Source: JADCCX01 sp051649305 (GTDB lineage: Bacteria; Pseudomonadota; Alphaproteobacteria; Rhizobiales; Beijerinckiaceae). From it: DNA of 64,000 nt. The stretch lies in NCBI GenBank assembly GCA_051649305.1, contig JBOFGV010000074.1:1-64000 (forward strand). Reading direction: 5' to 3'. The position numbers and the translations under genes are program-made. This document shows positions 25,311 through 33,952 of the stretch, piece after piece; the first letter of the stretch is position 1, and every line of letters begins with the position of its first letter. Under the pieces are notes generated by a model. The model did no database searches. It worked only from the letters and a program-made list of their open reading frames with translations, and was not told the origin of the DNA.

Positions 25311-25697
25311 TCAGACGAACTGGCCAAGGCCGGGGATGGAGCCGACAATTGCGCCCATCGCATCTTCGCCAGCCTTTTCGCGGCCGAAAGCAAAGACTTC
25401 CTTGCCCAGATCGCCCATCTGACCCATCGACAGGCCAGCACCCATCAATTTCTGGCCAAGGCCCATGACGCCGCCGCCACCCATCATACCCATCAGGCCG
25501 CCCATGAGGCCACCACCGCCAGCTTCGGAGTGCTCAGCAGCAAGATCAGCTGCGCCCGGCATGGCTTCAAACATCTGGCCCACTTCCGCAGCAGGACCTT
25601 CCTTCTGCAGGAAGCCAAGGATAATCCCAACGCATTTCTGGGCAAGACCAGCGTCAATGCCAACGTTGGAAACGATGCGGTTAATCAGTTCGTCCAT
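25311..25697 (-). CDS. Small helical protein, DUF2267/DUF2780-like
   Basis: The 128-residue protein starts at the ATG preceded by GGAGG. It has an N-terminal helical domain (MDELINRIVSNVGID ... VGIILGFLQKEGP), a Gly/Met-rich central loop (GGGGLMGGLMGMMGGGG) and a conserved end (REKAGEDAMGAIVGSIPGLGQF). Similar proteins are common in Hyphomicrobiales without known function. There is no signal peptide. The domain name is a tentative match. Confidence 0.6.
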   Translation of the reverse strand: MDELINRIVSNVGIDAGLAQKCVGIILGFLQKEGPAAEVGQMFEAMPGAADLAAEHSEAGGGGLMGGLMGMMGGGGVMGLGQKLMGAGLSMGQMGDLGKEVFAFGREKAGEDAMGAIVGSIPGLGQFV

Positions 25698-25871
25698 GAG
25701 AGCCTCCAAAACAGCTGCTGCAAATCCTGTGGCAGCAATGCGAACGCCCTATGACAGGGCCTGTATGTACCGCAAGTGAATTCGGTTGAGGCGTGAACCT
25801 TTTGTTCCAAAGTAAGGATGGCATCCTGATTTGCGCCATTGTATAGGCAGCAAAACGAGGGAATAAATTCA

Positions 25872-27404
25872 ATGGCCAAACTTCCTGAAGGCACCATTCT
25901 TGTCGGCAAAAGCCAGACAAAACTGGAGTTTCTGACGCTCAAGCTGGCCAACCGCCATGGTCTGGTCACCGGTGCAACCGGTACAGGCAAAACCGTGACG
26001 CTGCAGACGCTGGCTGAAGGCTTTTCCAGTCAGGGTGTTCCTGTCTTTGCCGCTGACATCAAGGGCGACCTTTCCGGCATTGGCGCTGTCGGGCGCGGCG
26101 AACCGCATTTCGTCAAGCGCGCTGATGAAATTGGTGTGAAATATCAGGCAGACCAGTTTCCGGTCGTCTTCTGGGATCTCTTTGGCGAACAGGGCCACCC
26201 CATCCGCGCCACCATTGCCGAAATGGGTCCTTTGCTGCTGTCGCGCCTGTTGGAACTTAACGCCACGCAGGAAGGCGCGCTGAATATCGTCTTCCGTTAC
26301 GCTGATGACAACGGTCTGGCGCTGCTGGATCTCAAGGATCTGCGCGCGCTGATTGCTGAAATCGCGCAGGACAATGCGCTGCAAAGCCAGTTGATGGCGA
26401 CCTATGGCAACATCTCGGATATGACCATTGGCGCTATCCAGCGACAGTTGCTGGTGCTCGAAAATCAGGGTGCAGCCAACTTCTTTGCCGAGCCGGCGCT
26501 TGATATCATGGACTTCATCAAGACCGACCGGGATGGCCGCGGCGTGGTCAACATCCTGTCCGCTGACAAACTGATGAAATCCCCCAAGCTTTACGCCACC
26601 TTCCTGCTCTGGATGCTTTCCGAGCTCTTCGAAAACCTGCCGGAAGTGGGTGATCCCGAGAAACCCAAGCTGGTCTTCTTCGTTGATGAAGCGCATCTCC
26701 TCTTTAATGATGCGCCGAAGCCCCTGCTGGAAGCGATCGAGACCGTCGTCCGCCTCATCCGCTCCAAGGGTGTGGGCGTCTATTTCGTCACGCAGAACCC
26801 GCTTGATGTGCCAAACACAGTTCTCGCCCAGCTCGGCAACCGTGTGCAGCATGCCCTGCGTGCCTTCACCCCGCGTGACCAGAAGGCTGTGAAAGCGGCA
26901 GCTGAGACCTTCCGTCAGAACCCGAAGTTCAAGACAGAAACCGTGATCACGGAACTCGCCGTGGGCGAAGCGCTGATCTCGACACTGGAAGGCAAGGGCA
27001 CGCCCTCCATGGTGGAGCGCACCTTCATTGCGCCGCCATCCGGTCAGGTGGGGCCGATCTCCGAATCCGAGCGCAGGCGCGCTCTGCAGAACTCCGGCTT
27101 TTCCGGCAAGTATGACACCACCATCGACCGCGAAAGCGCCTACGAATTGCTGCTCAAGAAGCATCAGGCCCCGCCGCAACAGGAAGGCGGCGGCGGCATG
27201 CTCGGTGGCATCCTCGGCGGCATCTTTGGTGGTGGCGCGCCTGCACAAACCGGCCCACGTGGTGGTCAGGTGAGAGCACCGCAGAGCCTTGGCGAGAAGG
27301 TGATCAACTCAGCCGCACGCTCCGTCGCTTCGTCTGTAGGGCGCCAAGTTGGTGCAGCCATCGTGCGTGGCGTTCTGGGCAGCCTGCTCGGCGGGCGGCG
27401 GTAG
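25872..27404 (+). CDS. HerA-like helicase/ATPase (DUF853)
   Basis: The 510-residue protein has Walker A GATGTGKT near residue 38, a QTLAEGFSSQGVPVF segment, Walker B LVFFVDEAHLLF and a YFVTQNPLDVP sensor motif, all typical of the HerA/FtsK-like DUF853 family (YjgR in E. coli). A low-complexity GGGMLGGILGGIFGGG tail near the C-terminus is common in these proteins. The cellular role is not settled; DNA translocation is presumed from the fold. The start ATG was chosen over a longer frame because it gives the conserved N-terminus MAKLPEG. Confidence 0.88.
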   Translation: MAKLPEGTILVGKSQTKLEFLTLKLANRHGLVTGATGTGKTVTLQTLAEGFSSQGVPVFAADIKGDLSGIGAVGRGEPHFVKRADEIGVKYQADQFPVVFWDLFGEQGHPIRATIAEMGPLLLSRLLELNATQEGALNIVFRYADDNGLALLDLKDLRALIAEIAQDNALQSQLMATYGNISDMTIGAIQRQLLVLENQGAANFFAEPALDIMDFIKTDRDGRGVVNILSADKLMKSPKLYATFLLWMLSELFENLPEVGDPEKPKLVFFVDEAHLLFNDAPKPLLEAIETVVRLIRSKGVGVYFVTQNPLDVPNTVLAQLGNRVQHALRAFTPRDQKAVKAAAETFRQNPKFKTETVITELAVGEALISTLEGKGTPSMVERTFIAPPSGQVGPISESERRRALQNSGFSGKYDTTIDRESAYELLLKKHQAPPQQEGGGGMLGGILGGIFGGGAPAQTGPRGGQVRAPQSLGEKVINSAARSVASSVGRQVGAAIVRGVLGSLLGGRR

Positions 27405-27424
27405 TTTGGTGTTGCACTGGCCGG

Positions 27425-27578
27425 GTGCGTCCTTCGAGGCTTTGCTGCGCAAAGCACCTCAGAATGAGAGAGATTGAGGATTGCAGGAACGTCCGGGCTT
27501 CAGCTTCCTGATATTGGTGCCAAACACAACGCCCCTCATCCTGAGGTGCTCGCCAAAGACGAGCCTAGAAGGACGCAC
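27425..27578. repeat. Dispersed inverted repeat
   Basis: Outer arms GTGCGTCCTTCGAGGC (27425-27440) and GCCTAGAAGGACGCAC (27563-27578) pair with one mismatch. Inner arms AGCACCTCAGAATGAG and CTCATCCTGAGGTGCT also pair with one mismatch, giving a roughly 45-bp stem. It fills the gap between two convergent genes. The CCTCAT..TGAGG core is shared with the elements near 30.4 and 38.4 kb. Confidence 0.7.
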
Positions 27579-27594
27579 AACGCCCGTGCAACCC

Positions 27595-28776
27595 TCAGAT
27601 TAACCCACGCTTCGCAAGATTGCGCATCAACGCTCCCGTGCCAAAGGTCCAGGGTGCGCATTCCGTTGAATGGCGCATGCGGTTGGTCAACCCGCCAAGC
27701 TTGTCGGAACTGATGGTGACGATATCACCAAGCTTGTGGGTGAAGCCCTGCCCTTTCGCGCCACGGTCCTCAACTGGCGCAAACATAGTGCCGCAGTAAA
27801 GCACTGCCCCATCGGGATATTGATGGTGCGGCCCGAGCAACTGGCCTGCGAGTTCGGTCGGATCACGCGCAATCATCGCCATGTTGGAGCGGCCATCGAG
27901 CACAAAGCCATCATCGCCTGTTACGCGCAGACGCACTTCCATTTTGCGCACATCATCCAGCGTGAAGGTGCTGTCAAAGAAGCGAATAAACGGTCCAAGG
28001 CTCGCCGCCGCGTTGTTGTCCTTCGCTTTACCCAGCAGAAGCGCTGACCGCCCCTCGACATCCCGCAGGTTCACATCGTTGCCCAGCATGGCACCGGTGA
28101 TTGTGCCATTGGAAGCCACCAGCAGCACCACCTCCGGCTCCGGGTTGTTCCATGTCGACACCGGATGCAGGCCAGCATCAGCGCCGGTGCCAACAGCGGC
28201 CATCGGCGGAGCCTTCGTAAAAATCTCGGCATCCGGACCGATGCCAACCTCGAGATACTGGCTCCATGCGCCTGCCTTGATCAGCGCGGCTTTCAACGCC
28301 ATGGCCTCTTCCGAGCCTGGCTTCAGCTTCGCAAGATCACCACCCACCAGCCGGTTGATTTCTGCGCGAATGCCATGGGCTGCATCTGCATTGCCCCGTG
28401 CTTTTTCCTCAATCACACGCTCGATCATCGAGACAGGAAACGTGACACCGGCGGCCTTTACGGCATGGAGATCAACGGGGGCCAGCAGCCAAGGTTTTGC
28501 TGGATCACGGTGGCTTTCAACAGAGATGGCCAGCAGCTCATCCAGACTGCACAGCCGCTCGCCAGTTGCGGTAGCGAGAGCTGCAGCAGGGTCGCTCTGC
28601 TCGCACAGGTCCCGCATCGTTGCATAGTCCCGCGTGACATCGAAAACACCGGTTTCGCGTATGGCGACTACCGATGGTCCTGATACATCCGGCCGCCAGA
28701 CACGGCCTGCCAGAGTGCCGGCATAGCCATCAGCGGGCAGTGTGTTTTTCGCATCCAGCGTGATCTTCTGGGACAT
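27595..28776 (-). CDS. Fumarylacetoacetate hydrolase family protein
   Basis: The 393-residue protein is long for the FAH superfamily; the catalytic FAH fold occupies the second half (YLEVGIGPDAEIFTK, HPVSTWNNPEPEVVLLV, GNDVNLRDVEGRSALLLGKAKD, GDIVTISSDKLGGL). Relatives act as 2-keto-3-deoxy sugar-acid dehydratases or hydrolases rather than true fumarylacetoacetases. It is divergent from a UxaA-family dehydratase only 107 bp away, which supports a sugar-acid pathway role. The exact substrate is not assignable. Confidence 0.8.
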   Translation of the reverse strand: MSQKITLDAKNTLPADGYAGTLAGRVWRPDVSGPSVVAIRETGVFDVTRDYATMRDLCEQSDPAAALATATGERLCSLDELLAISVESHRDPAKPWLLAPVDLHAVKAAGVTFPVSMIERVIEEKARGNADAAHGIRAEINRLVGGDLAKLKPGSEEAMALKAALIKAGAWSQYLEVGIGPDAEIFTKAPPMAAVGTGADAGLHPVSTWNNPEPEVVLLVASNGTITGAMLGNDVNLRDVEGRSALLLGKAKDNNAAASLGPFIRFFDSTFTLDDVRKMEVRLRVTGDDGFVLDGRSNMAMIARDPTELAGQLLGPHHQYPDGAVLYCGTMFAPVEDRGAKGQGFTHKLGDIVTISSDKLGGLTNRMRHSTECAPWTFGTGALMRNLAKRGLI

Positions 28777-28808
28777 CGTACTTCTCGCTCATCCTGCCAT
28801 TGAACAAC

Positions 28809-28861
28809 CCGGTGCATGGCGCTACCTTGCTGCATAAGACAGGCTAACCGGTGCCAGGCGC
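28809..28861. promoter_or_regulatory. Imperfect direct repeats between divergent sugar-acid genes
   Basis: CCGGTGCATGGCGC (28809-28822) and CCGGTGCCAGGCGC (28848-28861) differ at two positions and are 39 bp apart, in the gap that must carry both promoters. They could be a pair of regulator half-sites. No consensus was recognised. Confidence 0.3.
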
Positions 28862-28883
28862 AAGAGCTTGAAGGACATTTTCG

Positions 28884-30422
28884 ATGAATATTCAAAAGCC
28901 AGCCCCTTCCGCCCGCCGTCACCTGCGGCTGAACGCTGCTGACAATGTGGTGATTGCGGTTGACGGAATTGATGCAGGCGCAACGGTGGAAGGCATTGTG
29001 GCCAGCGCGCGAATCCCGCGCGGTCACAAGATGGCGACCCTCAAATTCGAGAAGGGCCAGCCGATCATCAAGTTTGGTCAGATCATCGGCTTTGCCCATG
29101 CCGAGATTGCGCCGGGCGAGCATATCCACACCCACAACTGTGATTTTGCCGCCTTCGAGCGCGACTATTGCCATGCACAGGATGCACGCCCTGAAGATGT
29201 TTTACCGGTTGCCAAGCAGGCGACCTTCGAAGGGTATCGTCGCGCTTCTGGCCGCGCAGGTACACGCAACTACATCGGCATTCTCACCTCGGTGAACTGC
29301 TCAGCGACCGTTGCCAAGTTCATGGCGGAGGAGATCAACCGCTCCGGCGTTCTGGCTGATTATCCCAACATCGACGGCGTGATTCCGCTGGTCCATGGCG
29401 GTGGCTGTGCGCTGGATGTGAACGGTGAAGGCTACGAGGTTCTGAAGCGCACCCAATGGGGCTATGCCACCAACCCCAATATGGGCGGCGTGGTAATGGT
29501 GGGCCTTGGCTGCGAGGGCTTCCAGATTGGTCGCTGGAAAGAGGCTTACGGCATCGCCGAAAGCGAGACCTTCCGCAGCATGACGATCCAGGAGGTGGGC
29601 GGCACGAAGAAAACCGTGCTGGCGGGTGTTGAGGCGATCAAGGCGATGCTCCCAACAGTCAATGCCGCGCGACGCGAAACAGTGCCTGCTTCCGAGCTCT
29701 GTCTGGCACTCCAATGCGGCGGATCGGATGGGTATTCCGGCATCACCGCCAACCCGGCGCTGGGCATGGCGGTGGATCTGCTGGTGAAGCATGGCGGCAC
29801 GGCGATCCTGTCTGAAACGCCAGAAATCTATGGTGCGGAACACCTGCTGACCCGCCGCGCGGCCACACGCGAGATTGGCGAGAAGCTCGTCGGCATCATC
29901 AAGTGGTGGGAGGACTACACCGCGCGCAACCGCATGAGCATGGACAACAACCCCTCCCCCGGCAACAAGGCCGGTGGCCTCACCACCATTCTGGAAAAAT
30001 CCCTTGGGGCAGCGGCCAAGGGTGGCTCCACCACCTTGCGCGGGGTTTATCACTACGCAGAAAAGGTGGAGACGCGTGGCTTCGTTTATATGGACACGCC
30101 GGGTTATGATCCTGTTGCCGCCACCGGTCAGGTCGCAGGCGGGGCCAATATGCTGGCCTTCACCACCGGTCGCGGCTCCGCCTATGGCTGCAAGCCCACT
30201 CCGTCATTCAAGCTTGCCACAAACACGGCTGTCTATAACCACATGCTCGATGATATGGACATCAACTGTGGCGATGTGCTGGACGGCATAACGCTGGAAG
30301 CGAAGGGGCAGGAGATTTTCGACCTGATCTTGCGTCTGGCATCCGGTGAACGCAGCAAATCCGAGGTGATGGGCTACGGCGATGTGGAGTTCGTGCCTTG
30401 GCAGATTGGCGCGACAATGTGA
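28884..30422 (+). CDS. UxaA-family altronate/galactarate dehydratase
   Basis: The 512-residue single-chain enzyme has an N-terminal SAF domain (NVVIAVDGIDAG ... IPRGHKMA) joined to the large dehydratase domain (GRAGTRNYIGILTSVNCSATV, GGGCALDVNGEGYEVL, LCLALQCGGSDGYSGITANPALG cut here at the conserved Cys-Gly-Gly). Family enzymes remove water from altronate, galactarate or similar aldonates using a metal. AAGGAC precedes the ATG. Divergent pairing with the FAH-family gene suggests the two catalyse successive steps on one sugar acid, but the substrate is unknown. Confidence 0.82.
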   Translation: MNIQKPAPSARRHLRLNAADNVVIAVDGIDAGATVEGIVASARIPRGHKMATLKFEKGQPIIKFGQIIGFAHAEIAPGEHIHTHNCDFAAFERDYCHAQDARPEDVLPVAKQATFEGYRRASGRAGTRNYIGILTSVNCSATVAKFMAEEINRSGVLADYPNIDGVIPLVHGGGCALDVNGEGYEVLKRTQWGYATNPNMGGVVMVGLGCEGFQIGRWKEAYGIAESETFRSMTIQEVGGTKKTVLAGVEAIKAMLPTVNAARRETVPASELCLALQCGGSDGYSGITANPALGMAVDLLVKHGGTAILSETPEIYGAEHLLTRRAATREIGEKLVGIIKWWEDYTARNRMSMDNNPSPGNKAGGLTTILEKSLGAAAKGGSTTLRGVYHYAEKVETRGFVYMDTPGYDPVAATGQVAGGANMLAFTTGRGSAYGCKPTPSFKLATNTAVYNHMLDDMDINCGDVLDGITLEAKGQEIFDLILRLASGERSKSEVMGYGDVEFVPWQIGATM

Positions 30423-30431
30423 GGGGTGGCC

Positions 30432-30540
30432 CCTCATGTCGAGGTGCGAGGAAGCGAAGCGACTGAGCCTCGAGACATTCTATCAAGGTAAAGCACCCCT
30501 CGTTTCTCGAGGCTCGCTTTGCTCGCACCTCGAAATGAGG
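30432..30540. repeat. Dispersed inverted repeat
   Basis: Arms CCTCATGTCGAGGTGCGAG (30432-30450) and CTCGCACCTCGAAATGAGG (30522-30540) pair with one mismatch. Additional complementary runs (GCCTCGAGA / TCTCGAGGC) lie inside. It directly follows the UxaA-family gene and may end its transcript. Confidence 0.7.
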
Positions 30541-30581
30541 GCATCGCATTCTTTCCCCATTGGCAACAATGTTTGAATTTA

Positions 30582-30618
30582 ATGCCATCTATGGCATAAA
30601 CCCTCCCTGCCCTATAAT
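30582..30618 (+). promoter_or_regulatory. Malate synthase promoter with palindromic operator
   Basis: A perfect TATAAT -10 hexamer lies at 30613-30618. Its -35 region is occupied by the palindrome ATGCCAT-CT-ATGGCAT (30582-30597), and no good TTGACA is seen. This arrangement suggests control by a dimeric regulator, either blocking or replacing -35 recognition. The ATG is 31 bases after the -10. Confidence 0.55.
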
Positions 30619-30648
30619 TCTCCTATGCTCAGCCAACAGGAGGGTTCC

Positions 30649-32247
30649 ATGGCCAACACAGACAACGCCGTCATCTCAGTCAAAGGCAAACTTGCCCCGC
30701 GTTTTGAGGAAATTCTGACAACGGAAGCCCTGCTGTTTGTGGCAGACCTGCACAAGCGCTTTGACGCCACCCGCAAGCGCCTGCTGGCGGTGCGCGCCGA
30801 GCGCCAGAAACTGTTCAATGCCGGCGAGACACCAGATTTCCTGAAAGAAACCAAGCACGTTCGTGATGGCAACTGGAAAGTTGGCAAGATTCCGGCTGAC
30901 CTGATGGACCGCCGCGTCGAGATCACCGGCCCAACCGACCGCAAGATGGTGATCAATGCGCTGAACTGCGGCGCCAAGGTCTTCATGACCGATTTCGAAG
31001 ATGCCAACTCCCCAACCTGGACCAACTGCATCGAGGGACAGCTGAACCTCAAGGACCGCTGGAACGGCACAATCGACTTCACCGATGCCACCACCGGCAA
31101 GGCCTACAAGCTTGGCGCAAACCCTGCTGTTCTCATTGTGCGCCCGCGCGGCTGGCACCTGATGGAAGAGCACATCACGGTTGATGGCGAGGCGATGTCC
31201 GGTTCGTTGTTCGATTTCGGCATGTACCTCTTCCACAACGCGAAGAAAGCCATCGCTGCCGGTTCTGGCCCCTACTACTACCTGCCAAAGATGGAGAGCC
31301 ATCTGGAAGCGCGCCTGTGGAACGACGTGATGGTCCATGCACAGGAAAAGCTCGGCCTCAAGGTCGGCACGATCAAGGCGACTGTCCTGATCGAGACATT
31401 GCCAGCCGCTTTCGAGATGGACGAAATCCTGTTCGAGTTGAAGGACCACATCGTTGGCCTGAACTGCGGACGCTGGGACTACATCTTCTCCTTCATCAAG
31501 AAACTGGCGAAGAACACCAACTTCGTGCTGCCGGACCGTTCACAGGTGGTCATGAGCAAGGCCTTCCTGCAGGCCTATTCGCTGCTGCTGATCAAGACCT
31601 GCCACAAGCGCGGTGCTTTCGCGATGGGCGGCATGGCGGCTCAGATCCCGATCAAGAACAACCCGGAAGCCAACGCGGCTGCTTTCGCCAAGGTGAAGGC
31701 GGACAAGGAGCGCGAAGCTGGCAACGGCCATGACGGCACATGGGTGGCGCACCCGGACCTCGTGCCGGTTGCCATGGAAGTGTTCAACCGCATGATGCCG
31801 CAGGCCAACCAGCTGACCAAAATGCGCGAAGACGTGACTGTGACCGCCAAGGACCTCGTGGAAGTGCACACCGGCACACGCACAGAGGAAGGCTTCCGCG
31901 AGAACATCCGCATCGGCGTGCAGTACATGGAAGCCTGGCTGCGCGGCAAGGGAGCCGTGCCGATCTACAACATGATGGAAGATGCTGCGACCGCCGAGAT
32001 CAGCCGTGCGCAGATCTGGCAGTTCGTGCGCAACGGCGTGACGCTCGAAGGCGGCATCAAGGTGACGCCGGAGTGGTTCAACAAGGTCTATGACGAGGAA
32101 ATGCTGAAGGTGAAAGGCGAGATCGGCGAGGCTGCTTTCAACGGCGGACGCTTCCCTGATGCGACCAAGCTGTTCAAGCAGATGTCGGTAGCACCTGATT
32201 TCGCTGACTTCCTGACCCTGCCAGCTTATCAGATGATCAAGGGCTGA
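30649..32247 (+). CDS. aceB: Malate synthase, A-type
   Basis: The 532-residue cytosolic enzyme condenses glyoxylate and acetyl-CoA to malate in the glyoxylate shunt. Length and motifs match isoform A rather than the ~720-residue G form: TDFEDANSPTW, RPRGWHLMEEH, YYLPKMESHLEARLWND and VLIETLPAAFEMDEIL. The start chosen is the ATG preceded by CAGGAGGG, eight codons inside the longest frame. No isocitrate lyase gene is in the window. A TATAAT promoter with a palindrome over its -35 region lies just upstream. Confidence 0.95.
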   Translation: MANTDNAVISVKGKLAPRFEEILTTEALLFVADLHKRFDATRKRLLAVRAERQKLFNAGETPDFLKETKHVRDGNWKVGKIPADLMDRRVEITGPTDRKMVINALNCGAKVFMTDFEDANSPTWTNCIEGQLNLKDRWNGTIDFTDATTGKAYKLGANPAVLIVRPRGWHLMEEHITVDGEAMSGSLFDFGMYLFHNAKKAIAAGSGPYYYLPKMESHLEARLWNDVMVHAQEKLGLKVGTIKATVLIETLPAAFEMDEILFELKDHIVGLNCGRWDYIFSFIKKLAKNTNFVLPDRSQVVMSKAFLQAYSLLLIKTCHKRGAFAMGGMAAQIPIKNNPEANAAAFAKVKADKEREAGNGHDGTWVAHPDLVPVAMEVFNRMMPQANQLTKMREDVTVTAKDLVEVHTGTRTEEGFRENIRIGVQYMEAWLRGKGAVPIYNMMEDAATAEISRAQIWQFVRNGVTLEGGIKVTPEWFNKVYDEEMLKVKGEIGEAAFNGGRFPDATKLFKQMSVAPDFADFLTLPAYQMIKG

Positions 32248-32259
32248 TTGCCGCTGTCA

Positions 32260-32374
32260 TCCCGGACCGCATGGTGCGTCAACTACCATGCGTGATCCGG
32301 GACCTTGCGCAGAGTTTGTGCGCGGCTTACTCCTGTGGTTACTGGATTCCCGCCCGCCTTCGGCGTCGGGAATG
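32260..32374. repeat. Dispersed palindromic repeat
   Basis: TCCCGGA and CGCATGGT at 32260-32275 pair with ACCATGCG and TCCGGGA at 32285-32302. A second stem, ATTCCCG with GCC and GGC then CGGGAAT, ends at 32374. The sequence resembles the element at 51.2-51.4 kb (GGGATGACA/CCGGATC words). It fills the gap between malate synthase and the GST gene. Confidence 0.6.
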
Positions 32375-32398
32375 ACATAAGGGAACAGGAACAGCACC

Positions 32399-33019
32399 AT
32401 GCTTACGATCTACGGTCGCATCAACTCCATCAATGTCCAGAAGCCGGTTCTCGCCTGCGAAGAGCTGAGGCTTCCCTACAAGCGCATTGATGCCGGTGGA
32501 GCCTTCGGCATGGTGAAGTCGCCAGAATACATGGCGATGAACCCGAACAGCCTTGTGCCGGTTTTGGTGGATGGTGATGTGGTGCTATGGGAGAGCAACG
32601 CCATCGTGCGCTATCTCGGTGCCAAGTATGGTGACGGTAAAATCTGGCCGCGTGATCCTGTTGTGCGCGCCCATTCCGACCGCTGGATGGACTGGCAGAC
32701 AACCGCTTTCTATCCCGCCTATGCAGCCGCTTTCAAAGGCATCGTGCGCACGCCGCCAGAGCAGCAGAACGCCGCCGAGATCGAGGCTTCCCGCAAGGCC
32801 ACAGAGCCGATGACGGCCATTCTGGATGCCGCTCTTGCAGGCAGGAGTTATCTCGCAACCGATCATCCAACCATTGGCGATATTGCGCTGGCACCATCGG
32901 TTTTCCGCTGGCTTCATATGCCCATCGCGCGGGAATCCCGCCCCAATGTCGAAGCCTGGTGCGCCCGCATGGCGGCACGCCCCGGTTATGGCAACGCACT
33001 GGTGTTGCCGATTACTTGA
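32399..33019 (+). CDS. Glutathione S-transferase family protein
   Basis: The 206-residue protein has a thioredoxin-fold N-terminal domain (MLTIYGRINSINVQK ... NPNSLVPVL with the cis-proline, then WESNAIVRYL) and an all-helical C-terminal domain with the conserved TIGDIALAP capping motif. It is a cytosolic GST. The SSxSxR glutathione-binding motif of maleylacetoacetate isomerases is not present, so that role is not supported. Its substrate is unknown. It follows malate synthase on the same strand but is separated from it by a repeat. Confidence 0.85.
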   Translation: MLTIYGRINSINVQKPVLACEELRLPYKRIDAGGAFGMVKSPEYMAMNPNSLVPVLVDGDVVLWESNAIVRYLGAKYGDGKIWPRDPVVRAHSDRWMDWQTTAFYPAYAAAFKGIVRTPPEQQNAAEIEASRKATEPMTAILDAALAGRSYLATDHPTIGDIALAPSVFRWLHMPIARESRPNVEAWCARMAARPGYGNALVLPIT

Positions 33020-33030
33020 GCAAAAAGAAA

Positions 33031-33063
33031 GGCCGGCGCTCCCAACGGAACACCGGCCATTTC
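33031..33063 (+). terminator. Probable terminator of the GST gene
   Basis: GGCCGG and CCGGCC pair across a 16-base loop, 12 bases after the GST stop, and are followed by ATTTCATT. The T-run is weak and the loop long, so this is a moderate call. The rest of the 225-base gap before pal holds nothing I recognise. Confidence 0.45.
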
Positions 33064-33244
33064 ATTGTCCCATCCCTTGGACTGGTAAGCCCCGGGATGT
33101 CATCGGACACCCACACCCAAGTTACCTCCATTGACCATGCCTGGCACAGTCAATGGCAAGGGTATCACGGCCAACCCCATGAACCTGCTATGCGGATGGC
33201 ATTTCCGCGGAGTCATAGAGGGGAAGACCGGATTTCGAAATTTC

Positions 33245-33760
33245 TTACGATCCCGCGCCACCGCCAAGGACAGTCACCGAGCGGCGGTTTTGGGACCAGC
33301 AGCTGATGTTGTCGCAGACAGCCACAGGACGCTCCTTACCGTAGGAGATGGTGCGGATACGACCCGCAGACACACCCTTGGCAGAGAGGTAATTTTTCAC
33401 GGCTTCGGCGCGGCGTGCGCCAAGCGCAAAGTTGTATTCCCGCGTGCCGCGCTCATCAGCATGGCCTTCAACGGTGAAGTTGTAGCGGGTGTACTGGTTC
33501 AGCCAGTTCGACTGTTTGTCCAGAGTGGCCACAGCGGTGGAATTGAGTTCCGAAGAGTCGGATTCAAAGAACACACGGTCGCCCACATTGACCACGAAAT
33601 CCTGCTGGGAGCCAGGAACAGCAGCACCACCGGCACCAAAGCCCGGACCTCCTGCACCTGCTTCATTGGGGTTCTTGGCGCAGGCAGCCAATGCAAGAGC
33701 AAGGCTCAGTGCCGCACCAAGCTTGAAACCACGCCGTGAAATGTCACGCGAAAACATCAT
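33245..33760 (-). CDS. pal: Peptidoglycan-associated lipoprotein Pal
   Basis: The 171-residue protein has a lipoprotein signal ending in the lipobox LALAAC, a Gly/Ala linker and an OmpA-like peptidoglycan-binding domain (FFESDSSELN, VEGHADERGTREYNFALG, ISYGKERPV). It anchors the outer membrane to the wall and works with TolAQRB. An ATG pair makes the start ambiguous by one codon; AGGAG lies before both. It stands alone here, 12 kb from cpoB, and tolQRAB are not in the window. Confidence 0.93.
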   Translation of the reverse strand: MMFSRDISRRGFKLGAALSLALALAACAKNPNEAGAGGPGFGAGGAAVPGSQQDFVVNVGDRVFFESDSSELNSTAVATLDKQSNWLNQYTRYNFTVEGHADERGTREYNFALGARRAEAVKNYLSAKGVSAGRIRTISYGKERPVAVCDNISCWSQNRRSVTVLGGGAGS

Positions 33761-33952
33761 CTTCTCCTGTCAGGTCATCATCTGGTTAAGCCAGCCGCCC
33801 TGCCGTCGTTGACAAGAACACTAAACTTCTGGCGGTTAACGAAACCTGTCGTCAACCTTTCCAAAGGCTTCCAAAATGGCGCTGAAATGGCTGTATTGCG
33901 GCGAATGGTTAACCATTGGCTGAAAACACTGGTTAACAAAGTTTGATGACAG

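Noticed and set aside
25869..27248. Long frame on the minus strand opposite the HerA-like ATPase
   Set aside because: The opposite frame has Walker A and B motifs and a conserved N-terminus; this one shows no domain and no ribosome site.
27595..28776. FAH-family gene as true fumarylacetoacetase of tyrosine breakdown
   Set aside because: Length, domain layout and the divergent UxaA gene fit a sugar-acid enzyme better; no hmgA-type operator is present.
32399..33019. GST as maleylacetoacetate isomerase partner of hmgA
   Set aside because: It lacks the SSxSxR motif and the hmgA-type operator, and is 12 kb from hmgA.
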